NCBI GenBank assembly: GCA_949358305.1
Contig: OX442315.1
Span: 18,626,427-18,690,426 of the forward strand
Direction: 5' to 3'
DNA: 64,000 bases
DNA from: Strigamia acuminata
Taxonomy: Eukaryota; Arthropoda; Chilopoda; Geophilomorpha; Linotaeniidae
A model generated the notes under the pieces. The model did no database searches, was not told where the DNA came from, and was given only the letters and a program-made list of their open reading frames with translations. Position 1 is the first letter of the stretch. Every line of letters starts with the position of its first letter. Shown one piece after another: positions 18,768-30,891 of this stretch. Position numbers and translations under genes: made by a program.

Positions 18768-21700
18768 ATGATTTTTTCCATTCTATTTTTAACTGCATTA
18801 TTTACAACTCGATTAGCACAAACAACCAATCCATCACTAACAACAACAACAAACAGTAAGTTTTTAAATTCAATTATTGTCGGAGATAACTTAATCGGAA
18901 TAAATGTTTAGATAATCAAAACGAGTGTCCTAATTATTGGTTGGGGACTGGAGACACCTGTTATTTTATAAGTGATTACCTGACATCTTGGAATGATGCG
19001 CGAGATTTTTGCAATTTTATGGAGGCCGATTTGGTCATATTAAGCGACGAAAGAATGCAGAAAGACGTAATGATGTACGGGTACAAAATGTTAAACTCAA
19101 GTCAGTGAATTATGAATTATTCTTTTTAAAATATTATTTATTTGTTTATATTTACATTCAATTTTTTTGTTGCATTAGATGTGAAGAATTTCTGGCTTGG
19201 GCTGAACGATTTAAAGTCACCCGGTGATTTTGTATGGGTGGATGAAACCGAGCCCATGTTTACAAATTGGTTACTAAATGACACAGACGGTGCGAGTGGA
19301 AATTGTGTCATGCTCGACGTTGAGGTAAACGACGCCTTGGTTTATGATTACTCTATTATTTTCCGATGCATTCTTTAACCTTGAACTGGTTGTTTGAGAT
19401 TCCTTTCCTTTTATTTCTACCAGACAGGATACTGGGAAAATCAAAATTGTTCTTCTCAATTTGGGTTTATATGCTCGAAACAAGGCATGTTCAATCAAAG
19501 TATGGACATAGCAGAATGCGAAGGGGTAAAAAATAAATAAATAAATAAATAAATATTGAATATAATAAAAAATATTTACCATTATCAGGGAATGAAAAGA
19601 TATGGTAATTCTTGTTATTGGACTGTTCCTGGCGAGAATAATTGGCAATCAGCAGAAAATTGGTGTGAAACTGAAAACGGCAATTTAACGACAATTTCCA
19701 GCAGGTTGCATTTCCATAAAATAAATTTCACAACAAATTATTTATAATCATCTTTCTTAATATTACAGTTTAGAAAATATGTTCCTCTACAGTTTTGTTC
19801 GTCAGCAACCGGGCGCATATTGGATCGGTCTGTACGTTGACGATGGCGGCCTCAAGTGGGAAGCTGATAAGCAAGATACGTTTTTTAATTGGGATGGTCC
19901 ACCAGGTGATGACAAACAATAAAATAAAAACAATTCCACTTCAAAGTCCGTAATTATAATTTAACCCAAAACATCAGAGATTTCACCGGTTTTGTGCGCT
20001 GTCATGGAACGAAACGGCAAATGGCTAATGCAATTGTGCGAAGGCAACCAAATTACAACAGCAATCTGTGAAAAACCAGTTTCGGACACGAATCTCAGCT
20101 TTCCCACAACACATATCGGAACCAGTTGCCCTCCAATGTGGATAAACATCCAAGACAAATGCTATATGGTAAGAAACAAAACCACTTATATATTTTTTTT
20201 CTCAAAACAAAAAATAATCTTTATTCAAGAACATGAATTTTAAACAAAATATTTCCAAATTTCAAATGATTTTGGTAATAAATAAACAAATGAACATGAA
20301 ACACGTACAGTATCATCAATCATCATAATAATATATCTTTAGTAACCGCCTCCTCCTCCTCCTCCACCACCGCTATAACCACCTGATCCACCTTGACCCC
20401 CACCTCCATATCCGCCACCACCTTGACCGCCGCCTCCTTGACCGCCTCCACCTCCATATCCCCCACCACCAACACTACCTCCACCTCCGTATCCACCGGA
20501 AGGTTTTCCGCCGCCATATCCCCCACCTCCCGATTGTCCGCCGCCTGATTGTCCGCCGCCGTATCCCCCGCCTCCCGATTGTCCGCCGCCATATTGTCCA
20601 CCGCCTGATTGTCCGCCGCCGTATCCCCCGCCTCCTGATTGTCCGCCGCCATATTGTCCACCGCCTGATTGTCCGCCGCCTCCGTATCCACCTCCTCCCA
20701 TTGAACCGCCGCCTCCGTATCCACCGCCTCCCATCGAGCCGCCGCCTCCGTATCCACCGCCGCCCATCGAGCCACCGCCTCCATACCCTCCGCCGCCGCT
20801 TGGTTTACCGCCTCCGTAAATACCATCAGCTGCGATACACAGCAGCAGAGATATCTAGAGATAATTACTTGACGTTAAAAAATGTTATTTTAAATATAAT
20901 AAATATGAATTTACCAATATGAGCTTCATGTCGATGCTGGATATTCTTACGGCGTTGTTGTTCTGTTGGTTTTACCGACCACTCGTCAGTTGTAAACCTA
21001 TTTCTGGTTTATGGTGTGATCAAGTTAAGACTGGAGCCTTTTTATACCAGTGAGTTTGTTCTTTACTGCCCTCATTTTCGTCTCCAGCCTTTGTCAGATA
21101 CTTGTTGCTACACAATGGCCGAGTTTAAAGTCAACTTAATTATTTACCTACTTCCTCGACGCCTTTAAGAACTTCCACCCTGCCCTCCCCATACTCAAAA
21201 TCATTTATCAATAGAAATAAAAAAAAAAAATAATTAAAAAAAAGTGAAAAGGTGAATAGAAGTCGAGAGTACGAAACAACACAGCAGGATCTTCATTTTG
21301 AATATTTAATAAATCATTCGTATTTGTATGCAAATTTTGAAATTAATGGGGTTTGAGAGCAAAAAAAGAGGGTTTTTAACAGTTTACGTTGCACATGAGT
21401 AAGCTATTGGGCCAGGCTAATTTGTTTTAATATATGTAGGTGGTCACAGTACCAACGACCTGGGAAGGTGCTCGTAATCAGTGTTTGAGTCTCGGCGCTG
21501 ACCTGGTCACTTTGAAAAGTCGAGAAGATGAGATGCGTGTACTCGATTTGTTAGTATTGTTTGCTATTGTTTGTTAATTAAGGAAGAAACAAAGTAATTT
21601 GTTTTGTCGTTTCCATTAGGGTGACGAATACTGATGATTCATCTGGCGGGAACTTTTGGTTGGGTTTGCGACTGGTTAACGACTCGGGAGTAAAAGGTTG

Positions 21701-24645
21701 TGTGAAAGTATGAAATTTTCTTTCTTATTTTTATTTATTTTTATGTTTTAAAGATTGGAGATGGAATGATCAAAATCGATTGTCGTATACGAATTGGAAT
21801 ATTCTTTTGGTGCACGAAAATGTCACTGCGGATGCGCAGAAGTTTTGCGCGATTTTTGAAATCATCACTAGGAAATGGACGATCGAACCCTGTTCATTGA
21901 CGGCCATTTATGTCTGCGAGTCTCACGTTGGTAAAGAAAAAATTTAATTTTTTAATTTTTTAATTTTTTTTTTTATTTTTAAAATGAAACTTGTTTTTAG
22001 TTTATGGGTACAAGTGTTGATTTACTTTCACTTTCAATATTAGTTTCTTCTCTTGACACATTAGTCATAAAACTTTTTTTTAAACCAACAAAATGGATCC
22101 ACTGTAAAAAAAAATTAACCTATTTAATTGTTCTACTGTTTCCCTTTCTTCTTTTCGAGAAAAAATTAGGCCAAGTGCAAAATAATCATAATAATTTCGC
22201 ACCATTCAATTACACAAAACACCACCTTGCAACTCCAAGCTAATATTAGCTATTCAGCAAAAAAAATGCTAATTAAAAGATAAAAATTGAAAATTTCAAA
22301 AAAAATAAAATAAACAAAATTGATGGTACCGTACATTTGGCGAATATAATTAAACTGGAAAACAGGTTTAAAACGAGGTTGTAATTTATCCATAGCACTC
22401 CGGGAAACCTCAAAATAAGTGAAAGTTTAAGCAAAAAAATTAAACCTCGTGACACAATTGACAAACTAATTATTATACTTTATTTATTCCCACATTACGT
22501 ATGTCACGGTTACCGGCAAAAAAAGCCATTACTTTTAAATTTTTAAATGCATTTAAAAAAAATTGCTTGTCATTTAACGGATATCAAGCCATTTAATCTT
22601 TCGTCAAATTACATAACCATTTACCTAAGTTAAATTTAAAATCATCTTGTAAGGTTCCATTATATAATAACCTTACCAATTTCACTTTTTAACTCATAAA
22701 ACATTTCTATCTCAACGACCTTATTTCCATTCACGTTTTCGCCGTCGGACATCCACCCTTTTGTCACTAGGTTTCGCTGTAACTTAATAGTCGTTTTTTT
22801 TTTCAAAAATTTTTTCAAAAATATTTTACTTGGAATTAATTAATCACGATGATTTTCAAAATTTTTGTGAAAGGAAGTATGAGGCCGACGACCAGCCGGA
22901 AGAAGATTTATTAGGGGACGAAAGAATAGCACCGTCTTAAAAATACAGGAAACGAGTTTATCTTATCGGTCGCCCACCAGGCCTGGGGTTTTATGTTTAT
23001 GTTACGATTACGAGCAAGTGCGTGGACATTCAATCTGATTAATTACAGGTCACTGGAATCTTTCCTGCGATGGCGAATCCTGTCAACCACCCGTCCAACT
23101 CGATAGCACACAATCGCCACAACCGGTTGATCCTTTTTCATCACTTTTTGGACTCATTTCTACCCAAGATGCGGACGATTTCTATCCAAAAACAAATCCG
23201 TGTCCTCCGGAATGGCAGATATTTGGTTAGTTTCATTTAATTCTACGTTATTCTTGTGTGTTACTTTTGAAATGACCTCTGCCCTTGTTTAGTCCTCATT
23301 TCTCGAATTACAAGGTGCGCTTTTTTTGGCTCAAAATTGTAATTACTAAGCGCAAATTTTACCCCACTTTACTTTAATCGCCTCGTGTTCGTTCTCTCAT
23401 TTCAGATGACAAATGTTACTTAATTAAAGGTGAATTGCCAGTCGAGAATGCTAACTGGACGTCAGCCTCGTTTTCGTGTAGGAGCAAAGGCGATGAGTAC
23501 GATTTGGTGTCTATTCATTCGCCCATAGAACACGGTATGACAAGTACATGTTAGTTTCTCTTTAAAATTGATTCTTTTATTATTTGTGTTGTTTAGAGTT
23601 CCTGCTCAACGAATTAAAATCGCTCGGAATGGAACGTGCTTGGATTGGGCTCAATGATAAGGCAATTGAAGGCCAATTTGTATGGTCAGATGGATCAAAT
23701 GTTGACTACAGCGATTGGGCATGGCAAGAAATGCTCACTGCAAAACCAAATAAGTTTTCCACCACAACGAAAACATTTGCGAAGGTCACAACACAAAAAA
23801 AATTAAATAAAATAAAATTTAAATTAAAAATTTAATTTCCCTTTTTAAAAAGATGACAGCAGATTGCGTTAAAATTGAAATGACAGCCATAGCGGGCAAA
23901 TGGACAGCAAATGATTGCAATGTTAAACTGGGTTACATATGTCAAAAGACATTCCGTGGGTTTATTTCTTAAAAACCTGTAAAACTGCTTCAACTCAAAT
24001 TAAATTTTAACTTTTTTTTTGTTTATATTAGGGTCATCAATGATCTCAACTCCACCAGTTCCATTTCCGCCCACACATTCAGCAATATCAACATCAACTT
24101 CGGAAGACACATCCGAATCAAACCAGTTTACGGACGAAGATATCGACCCACCTTCCATTATTCCGCCTAACGACATAATTCCGGATGTCAGCGATGATAG
24201 CACTAACCTGGATGTAACTGAGGCAACCGACATAACCGAACAAATTGCGCACACTTGGATCCCTGAAGGCGATTCTTCATTAGGCGTATCGGATGCGAGC
24301 GAAATCGATAACAAAGAAGTTTCTCCAATCGATGCCGATAATTTTGTCACAGCCAAATGCAAATGTAAGTATTTTAGTAATGTGATGTTGAAATTTGTGC
24401 AATAAAACCTTACAATTTATTCGACAGGCGAATCCGAATCTCGAATGACTAGTGGCACCATTGCAGGCATAACGTTGAGTTGTATTTTAGCTGCGGCGCT
24501 CGTAACAATTGCATTCTTTCATTGGCGTCGTCGTCGTTTGGCGCCTACTGTTGGGTCTGGAAAATTCGGTTTTGACAACGCACTGTACAATCCACACGCC
24601 GATCACATTCAACTCGACACCAACGTTTTGCCTACGAACAACTGA
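18768..24645 (+). CDS. Type I transmembrane receptor with four C-type lectin domains, 826 residues
   Basis: Sixteen exons, every junction in frame (first 18768-18855, last 24428-24645). The signal peptide MIFSILFLTALFTTRLAQ is followed by a Thr-rich linker. CTLD1 (exons 2-4): CPNYWLGTGDTCYF, FWLGLND, NCVML, FGFIC. CTLD2 (exons 5-7): GNSCYWTVPGENNWQSAENW, YWIGLYVDDG, AICEK. CTLD3 (exons 7-10): CPPMWINIQDKCYMVVTVPT, FWLGLRLVND, IYVCE. CTLD4 (exons 11-14): CPPEWQIFDDKCYLI, AWIGLND, GYICQK. A Pro/Asp/Ser-rich stalk (exon 15) leads to a membrane helix (IAGITLSCILAAALVTIAFF), a basic stop-transfer (HWRRRRL) and a tail containing FGFDNALYNPH, an NPxY/YxxL-like sorting or signalling motif. The canonical EPN/QPD sugar-binding triplets are not evident. 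The architecture resembles mannose-receptor-type proteins; a recognition or endocytic role is inferred. The large seventh intron contains a glycine-rich gene on the other strand. Confidence 0.88.
20220..20225 (-). terminator. Poly(A) signal AATAAA of the nested glycine-rich gene
   Basis: On the minus strand an AATAAA lies about 114 bp past the stop codon, still inside the host intron (20169-21439). This supports a complete, independently terminated nested gene. Confidence 0.5.
20339..20929 (-). CDS. Small secreted glycine-rich protein, nested in a lectin-receptor intron
   Basis: Two exons: 20915-20929 encodes MKLIL and 20339-20854 the rest, 176 residues in all. The N-terminus MKLILISLLLCIAADG is a signal peptide split by the intron right after five codons, a layout common in insect cuticle and secreted structural genes. 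The mature part is almost entirely Gly with Tyr, Gln, Ser and Met in GGGGYGGGGSMGG and GGGQSGGGQYGG modules. This suggests a structural cuticle, eggshell or silk-like matrix protein, or a glycine-rich immune peptide; sequence alone cannot decide. It has its own TATA box (21046-21039) and poly(A) signal and lies fully within the host intron on the opposite strand. Confidence 0.82.
21039..21046 (-). promoter_or_regulatory. TATA box of the glycine-rich gene (TATAAAAA)
   Basis: A canonical TATAAAAA on the minus strand lies 110 bp before the ATG, giving an expected 5' UTR of about 80 bp. It lies within the intron of the oppositely oriented lectin-receptor gene. Confidence 0.65.
21931..23048. other. 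Long AT-rich intron of the lectin-receptor gene
   Basis: A 1.1-kb intron between the CTLD3 and CTLD4 exons. It contains only A/T-rich low-complexity sequence; no exon or RNA gene could be supported. Confidence 0.5.
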
Positions 24646-24650
24646 ATTGT

Positions 24651-24656
24651 AATAAA
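24651..24656 (+). terminator. Poly(A) signal AATAAA of the lectin-receptor gene
   Basis: AATAAA starts 6 bp after the stop codon, and a second AATAAA follows about 11 bp later, implying a very short 3' UTR. Confidence 0.55.
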
Positions 24657-25152
24657 GTTGGAAATAAATTTCGTTTATTCTCACATTGAGAAAAATTAAG
24701 AGTATTGGGAAAAATTATGTTTTATTTATAAAATACAGTTAATTTCCATCCAAACTTGACTACTCGTAACATTGCTAAAAAAAATTAAAATAAAATAAAA
24801 TAAAAGGGGATGGGGCGGGGAAATAAATGAATTCACTATACATTTGCATTTTCCAAAGAATTTTTTTCAGAGCATTATTAATATTTTTTTCAGTACACAA
24901 TTTTACGTATCAATTAGAAATTGCATAATTCATGATCAAAATTTTTTTTTTCTCTTCCATTTACTCAACGTATACAAATTTTCACCAATATATACAGTAC
25001 ATAATTTTTGGAAATGAATCGAGTCACAATTATAGTTTGTAACCATCAAATTCCAATTGAGTGAGATTTAAAATATTAAATAACTCCCTTAATAATTAAT
25101 TTTTTTTTTGGTTAAATTTCCCTTTGCATTTCTAGGAGCAGACAATTGAGAA
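24657..25152. other. AT-rich convergent spacer between lectin receptor and YEATS2
   Basis: Low-complexity A/T sequence between two convergent stop codons, probably including the YEATS2 3' UTR. No coding features seen. Confidence 0.5.
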
Positions 25153-28100
25153 TCAACGATTGTTTTTCCCTAAAAATTTGTGTGTTAGGAAATCGAATTC
25201 GGGTACTGTTTCTATACAATGACAAACATCTTCCAATGTTAGCGTACTAGGACACCTATAAATAATTATTTTTTTTAGTTACAAATTTGTCAATTGTCGC
25301 GTTCAAAAAACGTACCGTTTATCGCCCGTTCTTTTGAATGCTTGTACTAAACTTCTCCTCGTTATATTGTCGATAAAACATTTACAAGCCTAAAAAATAT
25401 TGTAAAGACATGCTAAATTCATTTAATAGTAAGCAAATACTCACCTTCAACAGCATTTCGTCCACAATATTAGCGAGAACACCGGGAAAGACTTCAACGG
25501 GTTTTAACTTGACACCGATCTATGTTAAATTCGATGTTTTCAAATGAGTAATTTAAACACTTACAATTTCAGTTATAAAAACCTGAGTAACTGCATCTTG
25601 TATGAATTCAAGTTCCGGTGTCGATGGGAGTTGAATTCGCTCGAATATCTTCGGTTTTAACGGGCTCGTTGAAATGTTCGAAGTGCAAACGGAGTCATCT
25701 AAAGACACGACGTCGATTTCCGCTTCGTCATTTTCCCCTTTATTGTGTCCACCTGCTTTCTGACTTTCGTCCAACTGAGTACACAATTCATTTGCTTCTG
25801 AATATTCCAGTAAAACTAAAATAAACAATAAAAATTGAATTATTTAATCAAAATACAATTTTATTTTCATTTTTTTTTTTTTTTTTTTTTTTTACCTTTT
25901 GGAGTAATTTCATTATTTAAAATTTCACTTTCTAAATATTTCAAAATAATAATAAAAAAAATTAAAACAAAAAATAACTCGATAATAATTTTTTTTTACC
26001 TGTTTTCATCGGTGAAAATCCCCATCGACGACACCACCACAATATTTTCTTCGCCGACCAAACTTCTTTATCTTTCCATTTAGCTGATTCATCAAACGCT
26101 TTTTTTGTTAACTTTTGAACTGCCTTAGCTCTTTGCCACTACAAAATAAACATTATTAACATAAAAAAAAATATATATATTTTTTAAATATTTAAAAATC
26201 GTCTACTTCAGCAGCTCTCTGTCTTCCAATGTTCCAAGAAAAAAATACATCGACTGATGACGCGCAATAGGGATGCACAACCTTATCGACTGAAATAAAA
26301 ATAAATAAATAAATAATCCATAAAAAATAAATTCAAACTCATCGTACCACCACTTTTAGCCGTAATGGAGAAGAATTTGACAAAATATCTCATCACATCA
26401 TCCATATCGTCAAAACTCTCAATCTCGACACTAGAAAAAGAGAAACCGTAATCAAAATTCAAAATAACACCAAAAAAAAGCCACAACTGAACTGTTTTCT
26501 TGTCATTTGCATGTCAGCGATGGGATCACTGACCGCCTTGCCAGACGATGAACGCATCTGCGTCAAACTATTAGTATTGAAAAAACTTCCTAATTTTGTG
26601 TTTTGAGCGTGAGTCGAACTTTTAATTGCATTGGTCGTAAGAATAGTTGATGGCACCAAATTTCGGATCGAATTCAGTGCAACCACATGTGCTTGTGTTA
26701 TTGAGCTTGTTGGCGGAATAACTTGTAAGTGATACATCGGAAGGGAAGACGATTTCGCTTCAACTGTGGTTGTTGTTGGTACAACCACAGACTGTTGTGG
26801 AATCTTCAATAACGATTCGGGAACTAAAAACGTTTCCCCATTTCGACTGATGCACTTAATGTAAGTACCATTCGTTCCCCCAACAGTATCCTTGACAGTG
26901 GGTCTTGCAATAGTCTTCAGAACCTTTGTTTCGTCCGCTGGAAGTAGTAAGACGGGTGCAGCTGCATTATTATTATTATTATTGTTATTCTGAACGCTCT
27001 TTGACAGCTTTTTGTCGGCAGAAACTTTAAAAACTCGTTTTTCTTGGTTGTTGTTTGCGTTTGGCACGATAATTAATGTGTTTGCACTTTTGGATGAATC
27101 TTGTTGGTGGTTGGCAGTAGTTTTTGATTTTGTTTTTTGTAGCAAACTCACTCCCGCAGTCCACTGTTTCGTCATGGCGGTGTCGTTCGTCCGAATCAAA
27201 TTCGCCGATGGTGACACAATTATTTTTTCATGTCTGTTCGCGATCAAAGACAAACCACTTTTCTTCTCGATTCCTGGTGATAAGATGACGATTTTTTCTG
27301 ACAACGAGTTGGGTGATGAGAGGATGGTGGATTTTTTGGGGAAAACTGTAATTTGTGGTTTGATAGCAGTCCGTTTCTCGGTAGTTGCAGTTACTACAAC
27401 TTTCTCCTTTTTAGATACTACAGGTTCATTGACAGTTGTTATCTGATTATCGTTTTCCACGTTTTTCCCAGGCGGACGCTCTGTATCAACAGTTTTTTCC
27501 TTGATACCTTGTTTCGACGCACTAGTTTCGTTTAATAAGGCACTTTCTTTAGTATCTTGAGAAAAAGAATTTGATATATCCGTTGCTTCACTATTTTCCG
27601 TAATATCAGAATCTGGTTTTACGACGTTTTCTTCGCTTGATAATATCGTTTTCCCACTACTTTTGTTTGTGCTGAATTTTTCTGGCTTGTATATATGAAA
27701 CTCGGCAATCTGAAGAATAAAAATAAAAAATAATTTTTATTTTTTAATTTTTTCAATATAAAATCAAGAAGATTAAATTACTTACCGTCTCAGAACCACG
27801 TGTTTCAAAACCTGTGAATGCCTTATCAAACTGCAATTAAAAATATCAAATGACTCACAAATGAATACAAACAAACAAAAATAAATAAAAATAAAAATTA
27901 CAACGTGATAAACTTACCTTTAGAGCATGAATAATTGTTTTGCTTTTATTTCTCGAATCGTGAAAATCAATTTCTACTCGAATGGGAAATTCACCCCATC
28001 CTCTCCTTATTATCCGAAACGGTGGTTTACTAAAATTTAACTTAAAAATCAATCATTTCATTCAAACAATTCCTCACAAACGTACCTAACTTCGACCACA

Positions 28101-29156
28101 CTATTACTTCCAAAACTTGGATGCAAAACAAATGAAACCTTCTTAACGAACGAATCGATCGTCGCTTCTCCTTCAGGTGCACGAACATAAACCAACCATT
28201 TATAGATCATAGGATCCTTAGGTTCACGTTTAGCATCAGGAATATATCTAAATAATTCGTATTAGACAAACCGTAGAATTTTTATCAAGAAATATTCATA
28301 CTGAGACGTGTTTCCCACTATAATTTTCTTAGAAACCTTGAACCTAGACCCTCTACCAGCGTCTGCACTTGTTGAACTCGATTCTGCCGACGTTGCACCA
28401 GCGAAGATTTCCGTTTCAGTCTAAAAAAAAAAGAAATATAATAAATATAAATAAATGTAAAAACTCATAGATTCTTATATGATAAATTACCTTGGGTTCT
28501 TGTTTAACTGAATGTGATATCTTAGTCAAATTAACGGATTTCAATTCTTGAAAAACTGTCGGTTTTGTTTGCGTTTCTACTTTCTCGGATTTGAATTTCT
28601 CGCACGAAGGTTTTTTGCCGCATAAAATTGTCTTGATCGTGGGGTGGACAGATGTTTGTACAGTGCAGACCTTGAATATTTATTTTTAATTGAAATAAAT
28701 GTTTAATTTGTAATTATTCACTACTTACGGAATCATTTGTAAATTTTTCTGGAGCGCTATAGTAACCAGCTACGATATAGGCCCTCAGTCTGTCCAGCAT
28801 CATGCGCGCCTGACTTAACCTCTGTTTTCGAACAAAAAACCCGTCACCAATTAGTAAAATTACATTTAGAATACACAAAATAAATCCTTACTTGATCCGC
28901 AACGTCAATTTCTTCTTCTTTATCAGCGATTGAATGAGCAAACTGACTTTTTACAATGCGCTGAATTTTTTTAATGCTCTTTTCATTTGCTAAAAAGCGT
29001 AAAAACGAAGCTAATTTAATCTATTCAAATCGTAAATAACTTTATATGATAAATACCATCTTTTTCCAGCAATTTAATTCGTTTGTTTTGATGAGCAATT
29101 ATATCTTCATAATCAGGGTCTTGATCAATTGGAAATTTTGGCCTTTTGCATGACAT
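25153..29156 (-). CDS. YEATS2: YEATS domain-containing protein 2 (YEATS2, ATAC complex subunit)
   Basis: Acyl-lysine histone reader and scaffold of the ATAC histone acetyltransferase complex. The start MSCKRPKFPIDQDPDYEDII is followed by a coiled RIKLLEKD segment. The YEATS domain (about 27.8-28.4 kb) reads SKKIIVGNTSQYI, YKWLVYVRAPEGEATIDSFV, VSFVLHPSF, PPFRIIRRGWGEFPIRVEID and FHD, including the aromatic GWGEFPI loop that contacts acyl-lysine. A long Ser/Thr/Asn-rich middle exon (about 26.5-27.7 kb) follows. The C-terminus (25.15-25.5 kb) is a histone-fold segment: VEVFPGVLANIVDEMLLK, ACKCFIDNITRRSLVQAFKR, TGDKRCPSTLTLEDVCHCIE. This is as in vertebrate YEATS2, where it pairs with NC2-beta. 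Stop TGA at 25153-25155. The gene is divergent from FAIM. Confidence 0.9.
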
Positions 29157-30028
29157 TTTCAATTTGCATGTTCTGGAAAATACGAACTTAAAAGTTAGTA
29201 TTCGGCGAATAAAAACGTAAAAGTTGTGCACGAGTTGATCGACGTGATCACTAAAAGCACTGAAAGGTGACAACAAAAACACTTAAGTTCAACCTTTAAG
29301 CACCGACTTTACACTTTCTCACATACGGCGAATGATTAGCGAACAGTTCAAGCCGTTGTTTGCACCTTCATTTCTAATTACGATCGCTAGGTACATTTTA
29401 AAGTTTTAATAATCATTCTCACCTTCATGTAAAGCGCCATCAAAAGTTAAAGCACCTAGCCACAACGAGCAGCCAGCCAGTGGACTACAATAGGATTTGG
29501 TGGAATTCAGATTTGAGAAAAGGAAAAATTGTCACGTTAAATACGAAATTGGAAAAACAATTAAATTCAAAAATTATTTTTATTCTTTTGTTTCTAACTA
29601 GCAAGTACTTATGGAAAATATGTTACGGAAGCATGACGTATGTCGTCCTTCCAAATTTAGATACCACAAAAGCATGTGTTTAACATCTACAAGCGGTATT
29701 TAGTCTCCTTCCTAAAAACCACAATGCATATCACCTTTTAGATACATCTATAAAGTTGTTGCCATGGTAACACAAAATGGAGTCGTAGCGTTGTTTGATT
29801 GCCGTTTCGATCGGTGCACCTGGAATTTTCTGGACAAACTCGCACAAATAAACCGGACTACTCTTTTCTTCTGGGAGTTTATGAAACGTCGATTTGGAAA
29901 AGTACGCATTTCGACAAATTAAATTCACTAGTGTGCGTTTAATTAATTAATTATTCCCGTGGATGAAATTCTGTCAAAATCGTTATTTTATGTTAACGTT
30001 TATATTTTACGAACAGGGATATTAAACC
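29157..30028. other. Intergenic region between divergent YEATS2 and FAIM
   Basis: Shared 5' region of two divergent genes. A 65-codon minus-strand frame (29731-29928) is the only sizeable open frame. It is the densest non-repetitive frame here but has no recognisable domain, so I do not call it a gene. Confidence 0.45.
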
Positions 30029-30751
30029 ATGGGTGATTTGGTCGCAGTTTGGGAAATAGCACTAGGAGATGGAGTCCACAAAATAGAATTTGAACATGGA
30101 ACTATTTCGGGTAAACGTTTGATTCGCGTTGACGGAAAAGTAAGAGTAAAAATGTTGATGTTGTTTTGAAATATTTATTTTTTACTAAATTTATTTATTT
30201 ATTATTCATTTTTGCAGGAGGTATTTCGAAAAGATTGGATGTTTAAATTGGTAGGATACGAGACGTTTGAAATAGGAAAAGCGAAATGTGTGATCTACAT
30301 CGAAGCTGCCAGTGGGTTTTATTACGCTTACGGATTAGAAGTGAACGGGAAAAGTTACAAAAAATTCACCGAAAACCAAAGTAAAATTATGAGAACTTGG
30401 TATTGCACCGTCAATGAAAAGCAATTTCGAGTTGTGCTTGGTAATTAGTGCATAATTAATGTGCACATTATGAATTTATCGATTTTATTCTGTGCTTTCA
30501 GAAAAGGATACGCTAGATGTTTGGGTTAATGGGCAGAAAATGGACACAGTTGTAAGCTATTTTAATTTAAAAAATTCTATCATACATTCTTGTCTTTTCA
30601 GGACGAATTTGTGGATGACGGAACCGAAATGCATTTTGAAATTAACGGCCAAGAAGCTTACATAAAAGCAGTCAGTAGCGGTTCTCGGAAAGAAGGACTC
30701 ATTCATACGCTTATTTTCGACGGCTCTGAAGTACCTGAAAGTGTACAATGA
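30029..30751 (+). CDS. FAIM: Fas apoptotic inhibitory molecule 1 (FAIM)
   Basis: Small soluble cytosolic protein. In vertebrates it protects against death-receptor and stress-induced apoptosis and protein aggregation. Exons 30029-30139, 30218-30440, 30502-30551 and 30602-30751 give 177 residues, close to the 179 of the human short form. The ATG has a good context (AACCATGG). Hallmarks: VAVWEIALGDGVHKIEFEHG, TTISGKR-type strand (GTISGKRLIRVDGKEV), RKDWMFKLVGYETFEIG, SGFYYAYGLEVNGKSYKKF, WYCTV and GQEAYIKAVSSG near the end. A poly(A) signal lies at 30886-30891. Confidence 0.93.
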
Positions 30752-30885
30752 TAATTAAGTCGTAACCCTTCGATGGTGCCTTATTTATGCATAGTTTTAC
30801 ACTTTGTCGTGTGTAACTCGCGCACATTTCACGAGCTATTAATGTGTAAGTTAGATTTACATTTGCAAAATGTGTAGACCGCGGA

Positions 30886-30891
30886 AATAAA
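30886..30891 (+). terminator. Poly(A) signal AATAAA of FAIM
   Basis: An AATAAA hexamer 135 bp past the FAIM stop codon; no better candidate lies closer. Confidence 0.5.

Noticed and set aside
29731-29928. 65-codon minus-strand frame between YEATS2 and FAIM
   Set aside because: Non-repetitive and plausible in composition, but there is no family match, no promoter or poly(A) signal was identified, and it is too short to call.
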